From NCBI GenBank assembly GCA_027946555.1, contig JAPEVC010000005.1, forward strand, positions 186,001 through 250,000: 64,000 bases of DNA, in the 5' to 3' direction. The notes below the pieces were generated by a model, which made no database searches, was not told the DNA's origin, and saw nothing but the letters and a program-made list of their open reading frames with translations. This document shows positions 24,525 through 35,808 of this stretch, one piece after another. This stretch comes from Gnomoniopsis sp. IMI 355080 (lineage: Eukaryota; Ascomycota; Sordariomycetes; Diaporthales; Gnomoniaceae). Numbering within the stretch: the stretch's first letter is position 1; the number at the start of each line of letters is the position of its first letter. The position numbers and the translations under genes were made by a program.

Positions 24525-25598
24525 CTTTTTGGCTTGACTGAGAGACCTCTGCGAGAATAGAATACAGCAACACTACGCAAGATCAGTCCGGTATTACTAT
24601 GTACTTGACAGCGTGAGCATCAAACCTTTCGTTGGGATTGTGTTGGTGTGCCTGGTACCTTCTGGAGTGAGTCTGAAAACTATATCTCGACAAAGTTCTT
24701 GCCACTCCACACTTGACGAGTCGTCCTGTAGCTCACCCACGTGGGACATCCCGCAATCGGTACCGCCACAGGGGTCCCCTAGGCCGAGCGGCAAGTCTCC
24801 ACTATAATCTTTATACAGACTCCCTCTAAGTATGGCATTATTTAGAAGTGGTATAGACTTCGAGACTACACAAATAATTATCCGGTACGTACGGACATTC
24901 AAAATCACACTTTTTTCCTAAGTGGCGAGAGAAGAGTGTTGACTTATTGCAATGTCAACGACTCCCAATTAGGTCAAAATGCTTCGATTGAGCTGACTCC
25001 TGAAAGCAAGTATTGTCATCTTTATTTTTACCCTTGTACAGATCCAGAAATTACTGTAATTATTATGGTAACCTTGTAACGTAGGTATCTAGGTACTCTG
25101 ACAAGAAAACCAACCGAGAATTCACTTTAGTCTTCGCACGTGGACGTAAGGTACGAGATTCAAGTACGTACAGCACGATGCATTCCACATTCCTTCATGC
25201 GCTTCCGGCATATAAGGAGAAAATAAATCACAATGGACCACAGAGTCCACAATATCTGACGCAACAAGGTTAGCTTGTCTGAGTAAGAAGAATTGAGCAC
25301 ATACGCTGGTGCTCCGGATACCTTGATTTACGACCAGCGTGGAAGAGGAGCATCCATGTTGCGTTAGCCACTTTTACGCGCCCACAAAGCATTGCAAACT
25401 CCAGAAACAGGACAAAAATCAAAGAAAAAGCCTTGTTTGGGCCCGGGTATAGCATTCGTGACTGTACGACAGAATCTGGACTTCCTCTTTCTTCTAAGTC
25501 GGATAGTTCGCCCATACCAAAATAGCTACGTATTATACTAACCCACAGTCCCGACTCTCGCGCGTGGAAAGTCTGCTCTTGCTCAAATAGACGGGTTT
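24525..25598. other. 1.1-kb spacer upstream of MRI1
   Basis: Between the MRI1 start and the permease 3' end, both minus strand. No gene seen. It contains a one-mismatch copy of the TACCTAGGTA motif at 25086-25095. Confidence 0.5.
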
Positions 25599-27506
25599 CT
25601 ACCAGAAAACATCTCTAACCTTGCCCCAAATACCAGTGAAAACTGGCGCCGGTGTTTCAGCAGCTTCAATTTCGTCCAATCCACCATAGAGATCGACCTC
25701 GGACGGATGAATAGCCCATGTGTCGTGTCTTCCTGCAGTGAACTTGTGGCCGAAGTAAAAGGCCAAGAAGAACGGTATTCCGATGTACGCGCTGAGGAAG
25801 GTAGCTACATCCCATTTCCCGTAGAAAAAGACTTCCATACCATTCAGCAGCATGCACAACAAGAACGCAACTATGACCACCCACGATCCATACGGCTGTA
25901 GCTTGCTCGTGTAGGGGAGATTGCTCATCGGAAAATCCTGCGCATTGATGGCTTTGCGCCAGCGAAGGAAGATGGTTCCGCAGCAAATCCAGCTGATGAA
26001 ATTGGCTGTGTTCGTTATGTTGATGAACCAGTTGAAGACTTTTCCAGATGAAGCCGCCACGTTGAGGTAGCACAGCGGGATCCAGACGCACGAAGCAGCA
26101 ACAGCCATGTACGGCATGCCGCCCTTTGTGCATTTCAAGAATACCCGTGGGGCAGAGCCTGCGACCGCCATAGAGCTACATTGATTCAATAATTAGCCGT
26201 CACTCTATCATGAATGGAGGCGTGGCAGTCTGGGGCAGTTTTGGGGGAGAGGGGGGGCTCTGTCTGGGCTGGTGCAGTGGTCTTTTCCACGAAACGGATG
26301 ATTAAGAGAACTCCGGAAGACTTACTAGAGAGAACGACTGGCCATATATAGAAAAGAATTTCCGGAAGACCAGGCCGACGTGAGGATAACTGCATTGATG
26401 ATGTGCGGCAGAACTGTGATCCCTGCGTTGGCGATTCCGACCACAAACGGGCTTGCAGCGGCTCCTTTGCCACCGCCCGTCAAAGCCGACGCGTCGGATG
26501 GGCAAATGATACCAATCACGAGCACGCCTCCGATGTAAAATATCAGAAGACGGATGAAGAAGGTTCTGGCGGTTTTGGGGAGATTGCGCCGCGGAGACTC
26601 CATCTCTCCCGCCGTGATGACGAGCAACTCTGGCGCAAAGCCGAACGGGAAAGCCGCGGCGATGACGCAGGTGATGAAGGCAACCAACTGGCCTTTGCCC
26701 CCGGGCACGATCCACGAGTTGAAAGCGCCTGGATCTCCCCAGTAGCGGAAGTAAAGAGGGTCACCCGACGGTCCTCCGCCGAAGAAGAGTACGACGCCGA
26801 GGATGAGCAGGCCGCAGATAGCAATGACCTTCAGCGAAGCGAACCAAAATTCTGTTTCGCCATAGTACTTAACTGGGAGTACATTCAGGCCGACAATAAC
26901 CAGAAGGAAAATGGTCAGAAAGACGCCAATGTGAATGGGTGAATCCCAGTAATCGATGACCTTAGAGACTGTCAGCTAAGAGTGCTAAAGAAAGCCGGAA
27001 TCGATTGCAACTTACAACAGCTGCTGCAGTGATCTCGTAGGGGACGAGAATACAGAGCGAATACCAGTAAAGCCACCCCATGGCAAAACCTAGAGACTGG
27101 GAGACATAACGAGTGCCGAAGTAGCTCATAGTTCCACCCTTGACTGGCATATATGTAGCCAACTCGATCACGCCGGTCGCAACGAAGAGAACGAACGCAG
27201 TCATGATGAGATACGCGATGAGTAGAAATCCTGGGCCTCCCTTGTAAAGGACTTGACCGGAGCCAACAAAGAGACCTGTGCCGATAGTACCACCTGCAGC
27301 ATATGTAAGTAAGATTGAGGTGTAACTTCGAGACCAAGGTTCTTCGTACCAAGTGCTATCATCTGGGCGTGTCGTGATTTCAACCCAGACTGCAGTCCTG
27401 GGACGGTCCCAACTTCGCCTTCCACGTCGATGGAAGAGTCTCCAGCATGGTGAGAAGAGTCCCCCTTCTCGGACTTTGAGCCACTGCCATCATACCCGAT
27501 ACTCAT
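25599..27506 (-). CDS. Plasma-membrane amino-acid permease (APC superfamily, Gap1/Dip5-like)
   Basis: Proton-coupled amino-acid uptake carrier of the fungal YAT family with about 12 membrane helices. Four exons (27506-27350, 27293-27016, 26960-26326, 26175-25599) fit in phase across introns of 56, 55 and 150 bp; the product is 548 residues. Splicing rebuilds the family signature at the first helix, MIALGGTIGTGLFVGSGQ, and the later blocks PYEITAAAVVIDYW, FAPELLVITAGEMESPRRNLPK and SRSLYSMAVAGSAPRVF. The N-terminal 50 residues are hydrophilic with Ser and Lys, as expected for the cytosolic tail that is phosphorylated or ubiquitinated. Substrate range cannot be read from sequence alone; both general and acidic amino-acid carriers share these motifs. 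The stop is TAG, with only about 20 open codons after it. Confidence 0.93.
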
Positions 27507-27758
27507 ACTGGCTGTTTGTTGGCGGCGGGCTCCCCCAAGGAATGTATCTGGGCAGTCCGATAACGTACTTCAGGTTTACGGCCAGTAAAGCAAAGGGGGA
27601 AAATGTTATAGATCGTAGGCTTCGTGGAACAGGTACAGATAAGTCTTATACGGATCGCCACCATATGAAATACACGATTCGTTGGGGAGGACTTCCAAGA
27701 CTGTTACCTCCATGATGCCTTGGCTTACGGTCAGGGGCATTCGGGCAAGATCCCATTT

Positions 27759-27768
27759 TACCTAGGTA
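27759..27768. repeat. Dispersed palindrome TACCTAGGTA, copy 3
   Basis: Exact 10-bp copy about 250 bp upstream of the permease start codon. Confidence 0.7.
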
Positions 27769-28106
27769 TCCAAAGAGATGTCTTTCCTGGTTTATCACTA
27801 GGATTTATTATGGAACTCTGATAAGACGCGATTCTTTATTCGGACTGTGAGACAAAAGTTTAAATTGCAATTTGACAAGTATCAAGTTGTGCTTTGCCCC
27901 AACTCTTATCTCTCAACACGTCGCCCAGGAGGACAAGACCTTGGCTCCGTGGCACGGTGGCGATGTGGTTTCTGTACAATGCCTCGTGCCCATCGCTGTT
28001 AGTGAGCGCGGTGTTTCAATTACAGCATCCAGGTCGTAACCTGGGAACAGGTAACGTGGTTGTGGGCAGCAGAATAAATCTAGTCTTAAGGGACTGAGAG
28101 GCGTCT

Positions 28107-28578
28107 ATGGATACACTAGTATTCATGATGCGTGCTCTGAACCACCTGCATGAATGCGGCATGGTATGCTTAGATACGATTCATCCGGGAAACGCCGTTA
28201 GCAAATCTGTCAGAAGATCAGCGGGTATGGCGCTGACACTCTTTTCACACAATCCTGATTTCGAGATTGGCTAGTCTCGCAATCTCTATCTCGCAATGTA
28301 TCGAGGAGCCGAACTTTGCATCAATAGATGTTGCGTGTCTTAGCTTTGTATACCAGAACCGGAGAGTCAGATTATTGTTTACTGGATTCACGCCGCTCAG
28401 GGTACGTGGGGAGACCTGCAATCAAGACTTGAGATTCAACATTCGTCATCCTCAGCTGTCGAGATCCATTGTCATCGTAGATTTTGAGGAGGCTCTTTGG
28501 TTGTCGGAACACATGAAAAGGGGAAGCAACCGGCCGAAGCTCAATTTTGGCCCAATGGTTAAGGCGTTGCAATAAAAA
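28107..28578 (+). pseudogene. Possible remnant of a protein-kinase-like gene
   Basis: The frame from 28107 reads LNHLHECGMVCLDTIHPGN, which resembles a kinase catalytic loop (LHxxGIVHxDIxPxN) with the catalytic His/Arg lost. A second frame downstream (about 28450-28510) reads IVIVDFEEALWLSE, like a DFG region with Gly changed to Glu. The two lie in different frames and too far apart for an intact domain. If real, this is a decayed copy. The match is short and could be chance. Confidence 0.2.
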
Positions 28579-28944
28579 ATTAGGTAGATTTGGAGAGCTC
28601 TCGGCACACACTAACGCTATCGGGACGTCGGTATCCAACGTCAAGTCATTAAGACCCAGCATATTTTTGACCTGTTTGGGGAACAGATAGGACGAGAATA
28701 TGGACAAAAGGAACAAGGTGAAAGGTGAAAGGTGAGACAGAACGGGGCAAGAGGATGGCAGGATGGTAGTCAACTTGCCCTCAAGGCTTATATAATATTA
28801 GCAAAATTTGCCGATCACGGCCCGATCCCAAGACTCCCAAATTTTCCTGAACTTCAGGGTCCAACTCAAAAAAGCTGCGCCTGGTCACCACCTCAGAATT
28901 TCTTGGACAATTTCGTCGAATTTCCCCGAGGTGACGTGTTCAAG

Positions 28945-31900
28945 ATGGCTCGCACTAAGAGGAAGCACCAAAAAGACAATCCAAATTCCACCGAGCCTGC
29001 CAAGAAACGCGTCAAATCCGATGGTGGTGACGGCGACAACGAACGCGCACCGTTGCCCGATGCACCGAAGTTCTTAGGCAAGAAGAAGACAAGCGGCGCT
29101 CCCTCCAAGCCTCTCACGAAGAAGCAACTACTCTCCGATAAGTCTCCCTTCCCCGAAGAGCAGGATCGCACGATTGAAGGCCCGCTCTATGAATACCTCG
29201 GCAGCGAAGACAGCGACGAGCGTCTGCAGGCGGCGGACGTCATCATTTCAAAGCTACTTGACGGCGACGGCGTGTCCGAGTCCTCTTTGGACCGACATTT
29301 GGAGAAGCGATTGTTCAGAGGACTCGCAAGCAGCAGAAAGGCCTCTCGGCTGGGCTTCAGCGTGGTGGTTACGGAGATCCTGCAGCAGCTATGGGGCGAG
29401 AAGAACCTCTGCGGCGACAAGTACAGGGGCCTGACGTTCAACTTCGTCCTGAATACCCTCACGGAGAAGACCAAGCCCGTAGGAAATATTGCTGGGCAGG
29501 AAGAGAGGGATCACTACTTCGGACAGCTCTTTGGAATCGAGTGCTTTCTGCGCGCCAAGGTCCTATTTGACGACATTACACGGTGGCACACGATCCTGGA
29601 CTTGCTTCTTCAATTGGCCAAGAAGAAAATATGGTTGAAGCCTCAATGCGCCTGGATGATTGCACAGGCAGTGGCACAGATGGATCAAAGCGTTGCGGAG
29701 GAGACACTGCGAAGGATCGACGAGGCTGGTTGGGCCAAGACTCCAGAAGCTGTTGCTCTGACGGTTGTTTTCACCGAATATTTCTCCAACATCAAGCTGC
29801 CCTCCAAGTCATGGCGTGATTATCTTTCTTCAAAGTATCTGGGCGAACTACCTGCTATTCTGAAAGACAGTGGCAAGCAAGAAACGAACAGTGAAGAGCC
29901 AAAAGACCCAAGTCAGAAGCAAAAGCAAGGACAGAGTAATTGGACAGCTCAGCTGCACTTTGTATGGGACATCATATTGGCGCACTACGTCAAGCTGGCT
30001 GCCGCCAAGTCCGGCGACGCTTCTGACCAGTTCAAGCAGTTCTGGAGCCGTGTCGTGGATCAGGGCTTCTTCTCCAAGACGGCCACTGAGACTCAGAAGT
30101 TCACCGGCTTTATGATCTTTCAGAAGTTCCTCGAAAGTGGACTTTCATACCCTCATATTGTCCAAAATCTCTTGTCACAAAATCTCACAACTTGCCTGAT
30201 AAATCAAGCGGCGATACAGGATCGATACCTGCACAGGGCAGCAACGAAGGCTCTCAAGGCGATTGAGCGCGCCGCAGAGGCAAATCCAGTTGTTGTACCC
30301 GTGATGATACAGGTTCTCCTCGGCAAGCACGGTGTATACAATTTCGACCAGAAGACCAACAGCAAGACTGTCGACAAACTTCTGCACTGTACGAGGCCGG
30401 AGCATGCCTCCCAAGTCATCGAGATCCTGAGACAGCTCGTGCTGTCCAATGATAAGTAAGATGCCGCCCAGTGATATTCTACCATGGGACAACTTTGCTG
30501 ACATTACCTGTAGGGAGAACCCTGAAAACCATGTGCTGGTGTATGCTGATTATCTTCACAAACTCGCCACCATCGTGCCCTCAGAAGCGGAGGTGAGAAG
30601 TCGTGCGAGAGCCTCCGTGGGTGGTGTGGCTTTGCAAGAATTCTCCAAACTCGCGTACCCGAAGACCGGCGAGGCTGCGGCTGGATTCAGCGACAAGACA
30701 AAGTCCATCCTCAGACAAAAGCTCAACGCAGCACTGGCGAGGTTTGTCAAGCGGCCAGAAGACTTTGGCGAGTTTTGCAGCGCGATCATGTCTATCGACT
30801 CGAGTAGCGTCGAGATGGATGATGAGCTCCAGACTGAGCTCATAGAAGCCTTGGAGAAACTGCAGGAGTTGACAAGCCCGAAGAACACCAAGCGCGACAA
30901 GAGCGGGGCTTACCAGGGTCTTGCTCTGTTGTACGCCGTTGCGATCTTGCAACTCTATAACGAGGAGCCTGATGCGGTAGACATCTTGAATGACCTGAAG
31001 CAGTGCTATGAGAAGCTCTCTAGCAAGCAGAAGGATAAAGACACTGATATCTCTGCGCTGCTCGTCGAGATTCTGCTGGCTATGGTGGCCCGCCCATCGC
31101 AGTTGATGAGGCAGACAGCGGAACGCGTGTTCGAAGGTTTCACTGGCCTCATGACGGCTGACGCACTCACGCTATTGACAGATACATTAGCAGCGAGTGA
31201 GAGTGCTGAGGGTTTGCGAGCCTTGTTCGATACCGACGCCGACATGGAGGATGCCGAAGAAGCTGACGGCTCCGATGATGACGATGAGTCTGGTCTTGAC
31301 TCGGATGTTGAGATTGTCGACCTGAAGAATACAGAGGACGCCGACGAGGACTCAGCGAGCGAAGACGGCGACGGAGAAGAAGACGACTCGGAAGAGGAAG
31401 AGGACGAAGACGATGGCGACACCAAGACAGACCAATACAAAGCTCTCGATGACGATCTCGCCAAGCTTCTCAACAGCCATCGTCTAGACCAAGACAAAGA
31501 CGCCGCCTCCTCGGACGACGACTCGGACGTATCCGACTCGGAGATGATGGCGCTGGACGACAGAATCTCCGCAGCTTTCAAGATGCGCATGAAGGATGCT
31601 AGCAAAAAGAAGGAGAACCGCGATGCGAAGGAGACAGTCGTCAACTTCAAGCACCGCGCACTGGACCTGCTGGCCATCTTTGCCAAGAAGGAGGCGGCAA
31701 GCCCGCTTGCGTTGAAGTTGCTGGTGCCGCTACTGCAGCTAATGCACACGACCAAGACGCGTGATTTGGTAAAAAAGGCGGGTAATATCATTGCCGAGCT
31801 TCCCAAGGCGCAGAAGAAGCTTCGCGGCAACAAGGAGGAAGAGTCGTTGGAGAGCGAAGCTGGCACGGACACGGAGGAAATGACCCAGCTGCTGGGAGAA

Positions 31901-32221
31901 ATTCATGAGGAGATGACGAAGGACGATTCGCATGCCTATGCAAAGGCGGCGTCGACGGCTAGTTTGTTGGTGGTGAATGCGATTCTCACAAAGGACGTGG
32001 GCATGTTCCCGACCATCTGGGACGAGTATGGTGGTCTTGCCATGCAATGGGCTATGTACGGGGGATTTCAACTCTCGACTATCATCACGGATTGGACGAA
32101 TTGGATACAGTCACATCCCACACTGGTGGCGAAGCGGATGCCTAAGGATTCGAAGCAGAAGTCAGCGGTACAGAAGAGGTCTGATGAGTCGGATGAGGAG
32201 ATGGATGAGGAAAGCGATTAG
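28945..32221 (+). CDS. POL5: Nucleolar rDNA transcription/ribosome biogenesis protein Pol5 (MYBBP1A family)
   Basis: Despite its historical name (DNA polymerase V) the family acts in the nucleolus in rRNA synthesis and 60S assembly. Exons 28945-30455 and 30514-32221 are joined over a 58-bp intron (GTAAGA donor, CTGTAG acceptor), restoring VLSNDKENPENHVLVYADYL; the product is 1,072 residues. The start MARTKRKHQK is Lys-rich, like a nuclear or nucleolar signal; the frame is open further upstream but has no protein-like content there. The body is alpha-helical, HEAT-like, with GLTFNFVLNTL, RDHYFGQLFG and WMIAQAVAQMDQ typical of the family. A long acidic Asp/Glu tract (about 745-830) precedes the conserved C-terminal part, and a second acidic stretch ends the protein. 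Its 3' end converges on PRE10. Confidence 0.92.
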
Positions 32222-32574
32222 ACACCAACAGAAAAAGAGCCAATAAGTACCTGGATGCTCGCATTTGTGAGCTGATTGCATTATTTAAAGTGAGCGGCTC
32301 GTGGTACGCTATTCCCATCACATCTACTGCCAGGCACGCCCCTGATCAGACAAAATACTAATCTTGAAGAAAACTGTCATTATTCTATCATGCCCAGGGT
32401 CGTGGATTTCCTCATAGTGGTGTTACAAGTGCGGAAGAAATGAGTACGCATTCCCTGCGTACCTATGGATGATGTGAGGGACTGCCCTCTGCAAGACCGC
32501 CTGTCTCAGTCTGAATCTGAGAGCGTCTCTTGACCCCCCACTGAACTGCTCTCCTCACAGGTGGGCGTCGACAG
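32222..32574. other. 353-bp convergent 3' region, POL5 / PRE10
   Basis: Only the 3' ends of two convergent genes meet here. No further gene is seen. Confidence 0.6.
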
Positions 32575-33602
32575 CTAGTCCTCATCCATCTTATCATCGT
32601 CCTTCTTGTCATCCTCGTCATCGTCCTCGTCGTCTTGCTTCGCTAATCGCAATGCCTCCTCGCGCAGCTTCTTGGGGACCTCCTCGTGTCGGCCCTTGGT
32701 GGGGCCGTCATGCCCGCTGATCCAGCTCATCTCCAGCTCATACTCCTTGTCCTTGTTGTCGTCGTGCGCAGTGTGAATGATCCGCGCGGCCTCCTTGACA
32801 GCCTGCTCGAGTGTGATACCGTCGCCACCCAGGTCCAACTTCTCCAGCTCCGCCTTGGCCGCCTGCCGGCCCTTGCCAGTCGCAGCACCGTAGTAGCCCC
32901 AGTACATGCCCGACGGCTCGATCATATAGAGAAAAGGGCCACCGTGCTTCTTGTCCTTGGCCTTGCCACCAGCACCGCATGAGGGTCCCGAGCCCACCTC
33001 ACCATCAACGGGTTGCTCAAGCTCGCTGTCGAAACCACCGACAATGGCAGTGATGCCAAAGGGACGAACGGACTGGTAGAGAGTATATGCCTGAAGGTAG
33101 CCGCCCATGCGAGAGGCAAGGCCGGCGGTCGTGATCGGGGTCTTGAAGTTGTCGCGCCAGGAGCGGGCTTCGTCGCGTGCGCGGTCGATGAAGTGCCTGC
33201 CGTCGGGGACCATACCAGAGTAGACCTACGACGCAAGGAGGTGGCATTAGCTGAAAATGCTACTGTTTCAAGACGTTTGAGAAGTTGGTTGGGTAGTGTA
33301 GCAGCTTACAACACCAAGATGTCTGTCAATCGTAGCGATGCGCTTGTTTGCGCCAGCCTTTAGCAGTTTGGATGTGATGACCTTCTCGACCGCCAAAACA
33401 ACACCATCTTTGCACCGTATACCGATGGATGTGCCTCCATTCTCGACTGCCTTCACCGCATACTCGACTTGGAAGTTTCGGCCGTCGGGGGAGAAGATGG
33501 AGTTGGCAAGATCGTAACCTGTTCCTATCGACGTCTGCGGGTCCAGATGGTGAGCTTCCGACACTGATGGAGGGGCACTGGACGATTGTTTCGCCTTACC
33601 AT
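32575..33602 (-). CDS. PRE10: 20S proteasome subunit alpha-7, with an ATG-only first exon
   Basis: Structural alpha-ring subunit of the 20S proteasome (PSMA3/Pre10). Three coding exons fit: 33602-33600 (only the ATG), 33534-33310 and 33225-32575, with introns of 65 bp (GTAAGG...CGCAG) and 84 bp (GTAAGC...CGTAG); the product is 292 residues. Splicing the lone ATG gives MTSIGTGYDLANSIFSPDG, which agrees with the near-universal start of this subunit. The alternative unspliced start at 33564 would add a non-conserved head (MSEAHHLDPQ). The alpha-subunit signature FSPDGRNFQVEYA, the loop SVRPFG and GAATGKGRQAAKAELEK are present. An insert (about 145-175) rich in Gly and Lys and a long Asp/Glu/Lys tail (last 25 residues) are mould features; an acidic tail is typical of alpha-7. 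Confidence 0.95.
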
Positions 33603-35808
33603 TGTGAATTTTGTAGCAGGAATAGGTTTGATGTGTGTGCGAGAGGCGAGGTGAGACTGTGAAATGGGAAGGCGAAGGAGAAAAGGTCGTGGGTGAGTTG
33701 GTGGAGAGCTTGGACGATGACGGTTGGGTTGGGAAGCTTTGAGACGGATCGCAGCAACAACGCGCAGCTCTCAGCTGCCTTGGAGTTTGTGGCGGTGCGG
33801 AAGCAGGGATAGGAAACGGTGGCTTGACCAGCGTATTGTGTGGCTTTAACGCCGGCAGTCGAGCAGGGATTTGATTTCATCCCATCCGCGCAGGCAAAGC
33901 TTGAGCAACGCAAGCCAAAGAGAGAGACTCCAAGTCCGAATAGACTTACATACACTATATTTGCCTGTTCTGGTGGATTATGGCCACGTAAACACTCAGA
34001 GTTGACAGATATCGTGCGACAGTTCGGAACCCATCTTCGCCGCTTTTAATAACGACTGCATCTTCCGTCACGGGCACTCCAGACTCAAGGCCGTTAGTGA
34101 CTTTGGGTTATTGTATACCTACCCTTCACTTTTCTAGCATTAGGCACAACCATCTTGGCAACGTCATGAGTTGAATCCGATGGCTTCAATTTCGCTTTCT
34201 CCTTCCCTCAAGATTCTCCTCTTCATAGGTATTTTCCTGAATCTATACCTGGCCATCCAGGACCGAGCCGCCTCGAACCCTTACAGTACACGCAGCCTTG
34301 AGACCCGCTCAATCTTTGAAGGCACCAAGAAGAGGAATTAATTACTTCACCCTTCCAGTCCTTTCATACCGAGAGGATCGCGTATGCTATCAAGTTTGGC
34401 CTAAAATTCTCTTCCAAGTGTTGCCTGTTGCCTGTTGCTACTCGCACCTGTTCTTGGCATTCAAAGCGGTCCGGTCGGGACAGAAACATTCACGTTCGCC
34501 TGACCACGCTTTCTCAACTTGCCCCGACGCCATTTCCGGCCTCGAAATCGGCTGAAAGACAGATGAAAAGGCCTCTTTTGGACACCATGCTCCCGGACAC
34601 TGACACCACCTGGTGCGTGTCGTCCACCTATGTGCCGGCTGAAGAAACCCATTGCGGATCGCAAGGATAACAATTGCCGACGAAATATAGGAATGTGACA
34701 AGGATTCTGCGAGATCTGGGTCGTGGAGTAAGTGAAATGAGTCGATTGCTCGAAGGCGAAGTATGGGTTGAGTTATGCTCTGTTGACTACGTAGAAATGT
34801 TAGTCGATCAAGATCTGTTCTTGAAACGGCCTTCGAATGCGTCTGTGATGAATCGAAGAGACATCGCTCACCGAAGCTGATTTCTCTGGACGCGCTGTCT
34901 ACTCAGGGCTTGGAAACAATTCTAGGTATTCGGCCAATGTTGCGCCTTATTGAAGATTTGCTGAAGGCACTTGGTACTAGAGCACCCAATATTATTATCT
35001 GATACACAGTCGATGAGTCTCTGCAGTGGAAGGTGCATTCGTCCCGTGTCCGTATTTTGAATATTTCACCACAGAGGAAAGGGCTTCCGCATATTTTCGA
35101 AAATTCCAGCAAACAATCTGTTCGATACTACCTGGCTACCTGCCTAGCTACCACGTGGGTAGGTAGCCTACCTAGGTACATCACGACAGTAAGCCGTTTT
35201 CTACAAGAAGAGCAAACTAAGTGTATGTTCTCACATCCTTGCCAGATAAATACTTTATACATTATATGACAGCGAGTTACTCGTCCCGTATGCTGTGCAA
35301 ATTTGATCGGCGGAAAGACACACTCCATTCAATGGCTCATGATAGGTTTGCTTCCAGATAGGCGTCTTCTCCGTCGCTCAGCGAGCAAACTTCGCATACT
35401 ATGTAAGACGTTGCACCAGGGGGTAGTGCCCACTGAGTTGACTGTGATGATATTCTACGATGTGTATACTATGTATATTTTGATCTTTCAGGACTGACTC
35501 GAGAGGCTGTGAAGCGAGTCATCCCGACCCACTTCCTTCCGCCTTGAAGTGCGACTTTGGCAAAGACACGTGCAATGACCGTTGATCTCATAGGCTTTAT
35601 TATCACCGAGTAGCAATGTCAGCCTAGTTGTGCGCTGCAAGTGATAGCTCACATCACTCAGAAGAGGATATTAGGGGTGAGGGCAGGCCATAATCGTACC
35701 CAAGTAGGTATGGATTGCCTGGTTTCAGTTTAAGCTTGGTACTTATAACATAACGGGCTTTTCTTCTAAATCCAAAATATCGCCTTCGGGCTATCCTGAC
35801 CGTCAGAC
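33603..35808. other. 2.2-kb divergent region, PRE10 / P450
   Basis: Promoters of PRE10 (minus) and the P450 (plus). No convincing gene. A cluster of CCTAGGTA-like steps at about 35130-35180 includes an exact TACCTAGGTA. Confidence 0.5.
35169..35178. repeat. Dispersed palindrome TACCTAGGTA, copy 4
   Basis: Exact copy within a run of related sequence (GTAGGTAGCCTACCTAGGTACA), about 630 bp upstream of the P450 start. Confidence 0.7.

Larger units (their letters stand above)
27507..28944. other. 1.4-kb divergent region, permease / POL5
   Basis: Should carry the promoters of both neighbours. It includes an exact TACCTAGGTA (27759) and a stretch around 28107-28578 that looks like decayed kinase sequence, described separately. 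Confidence 0.5.
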
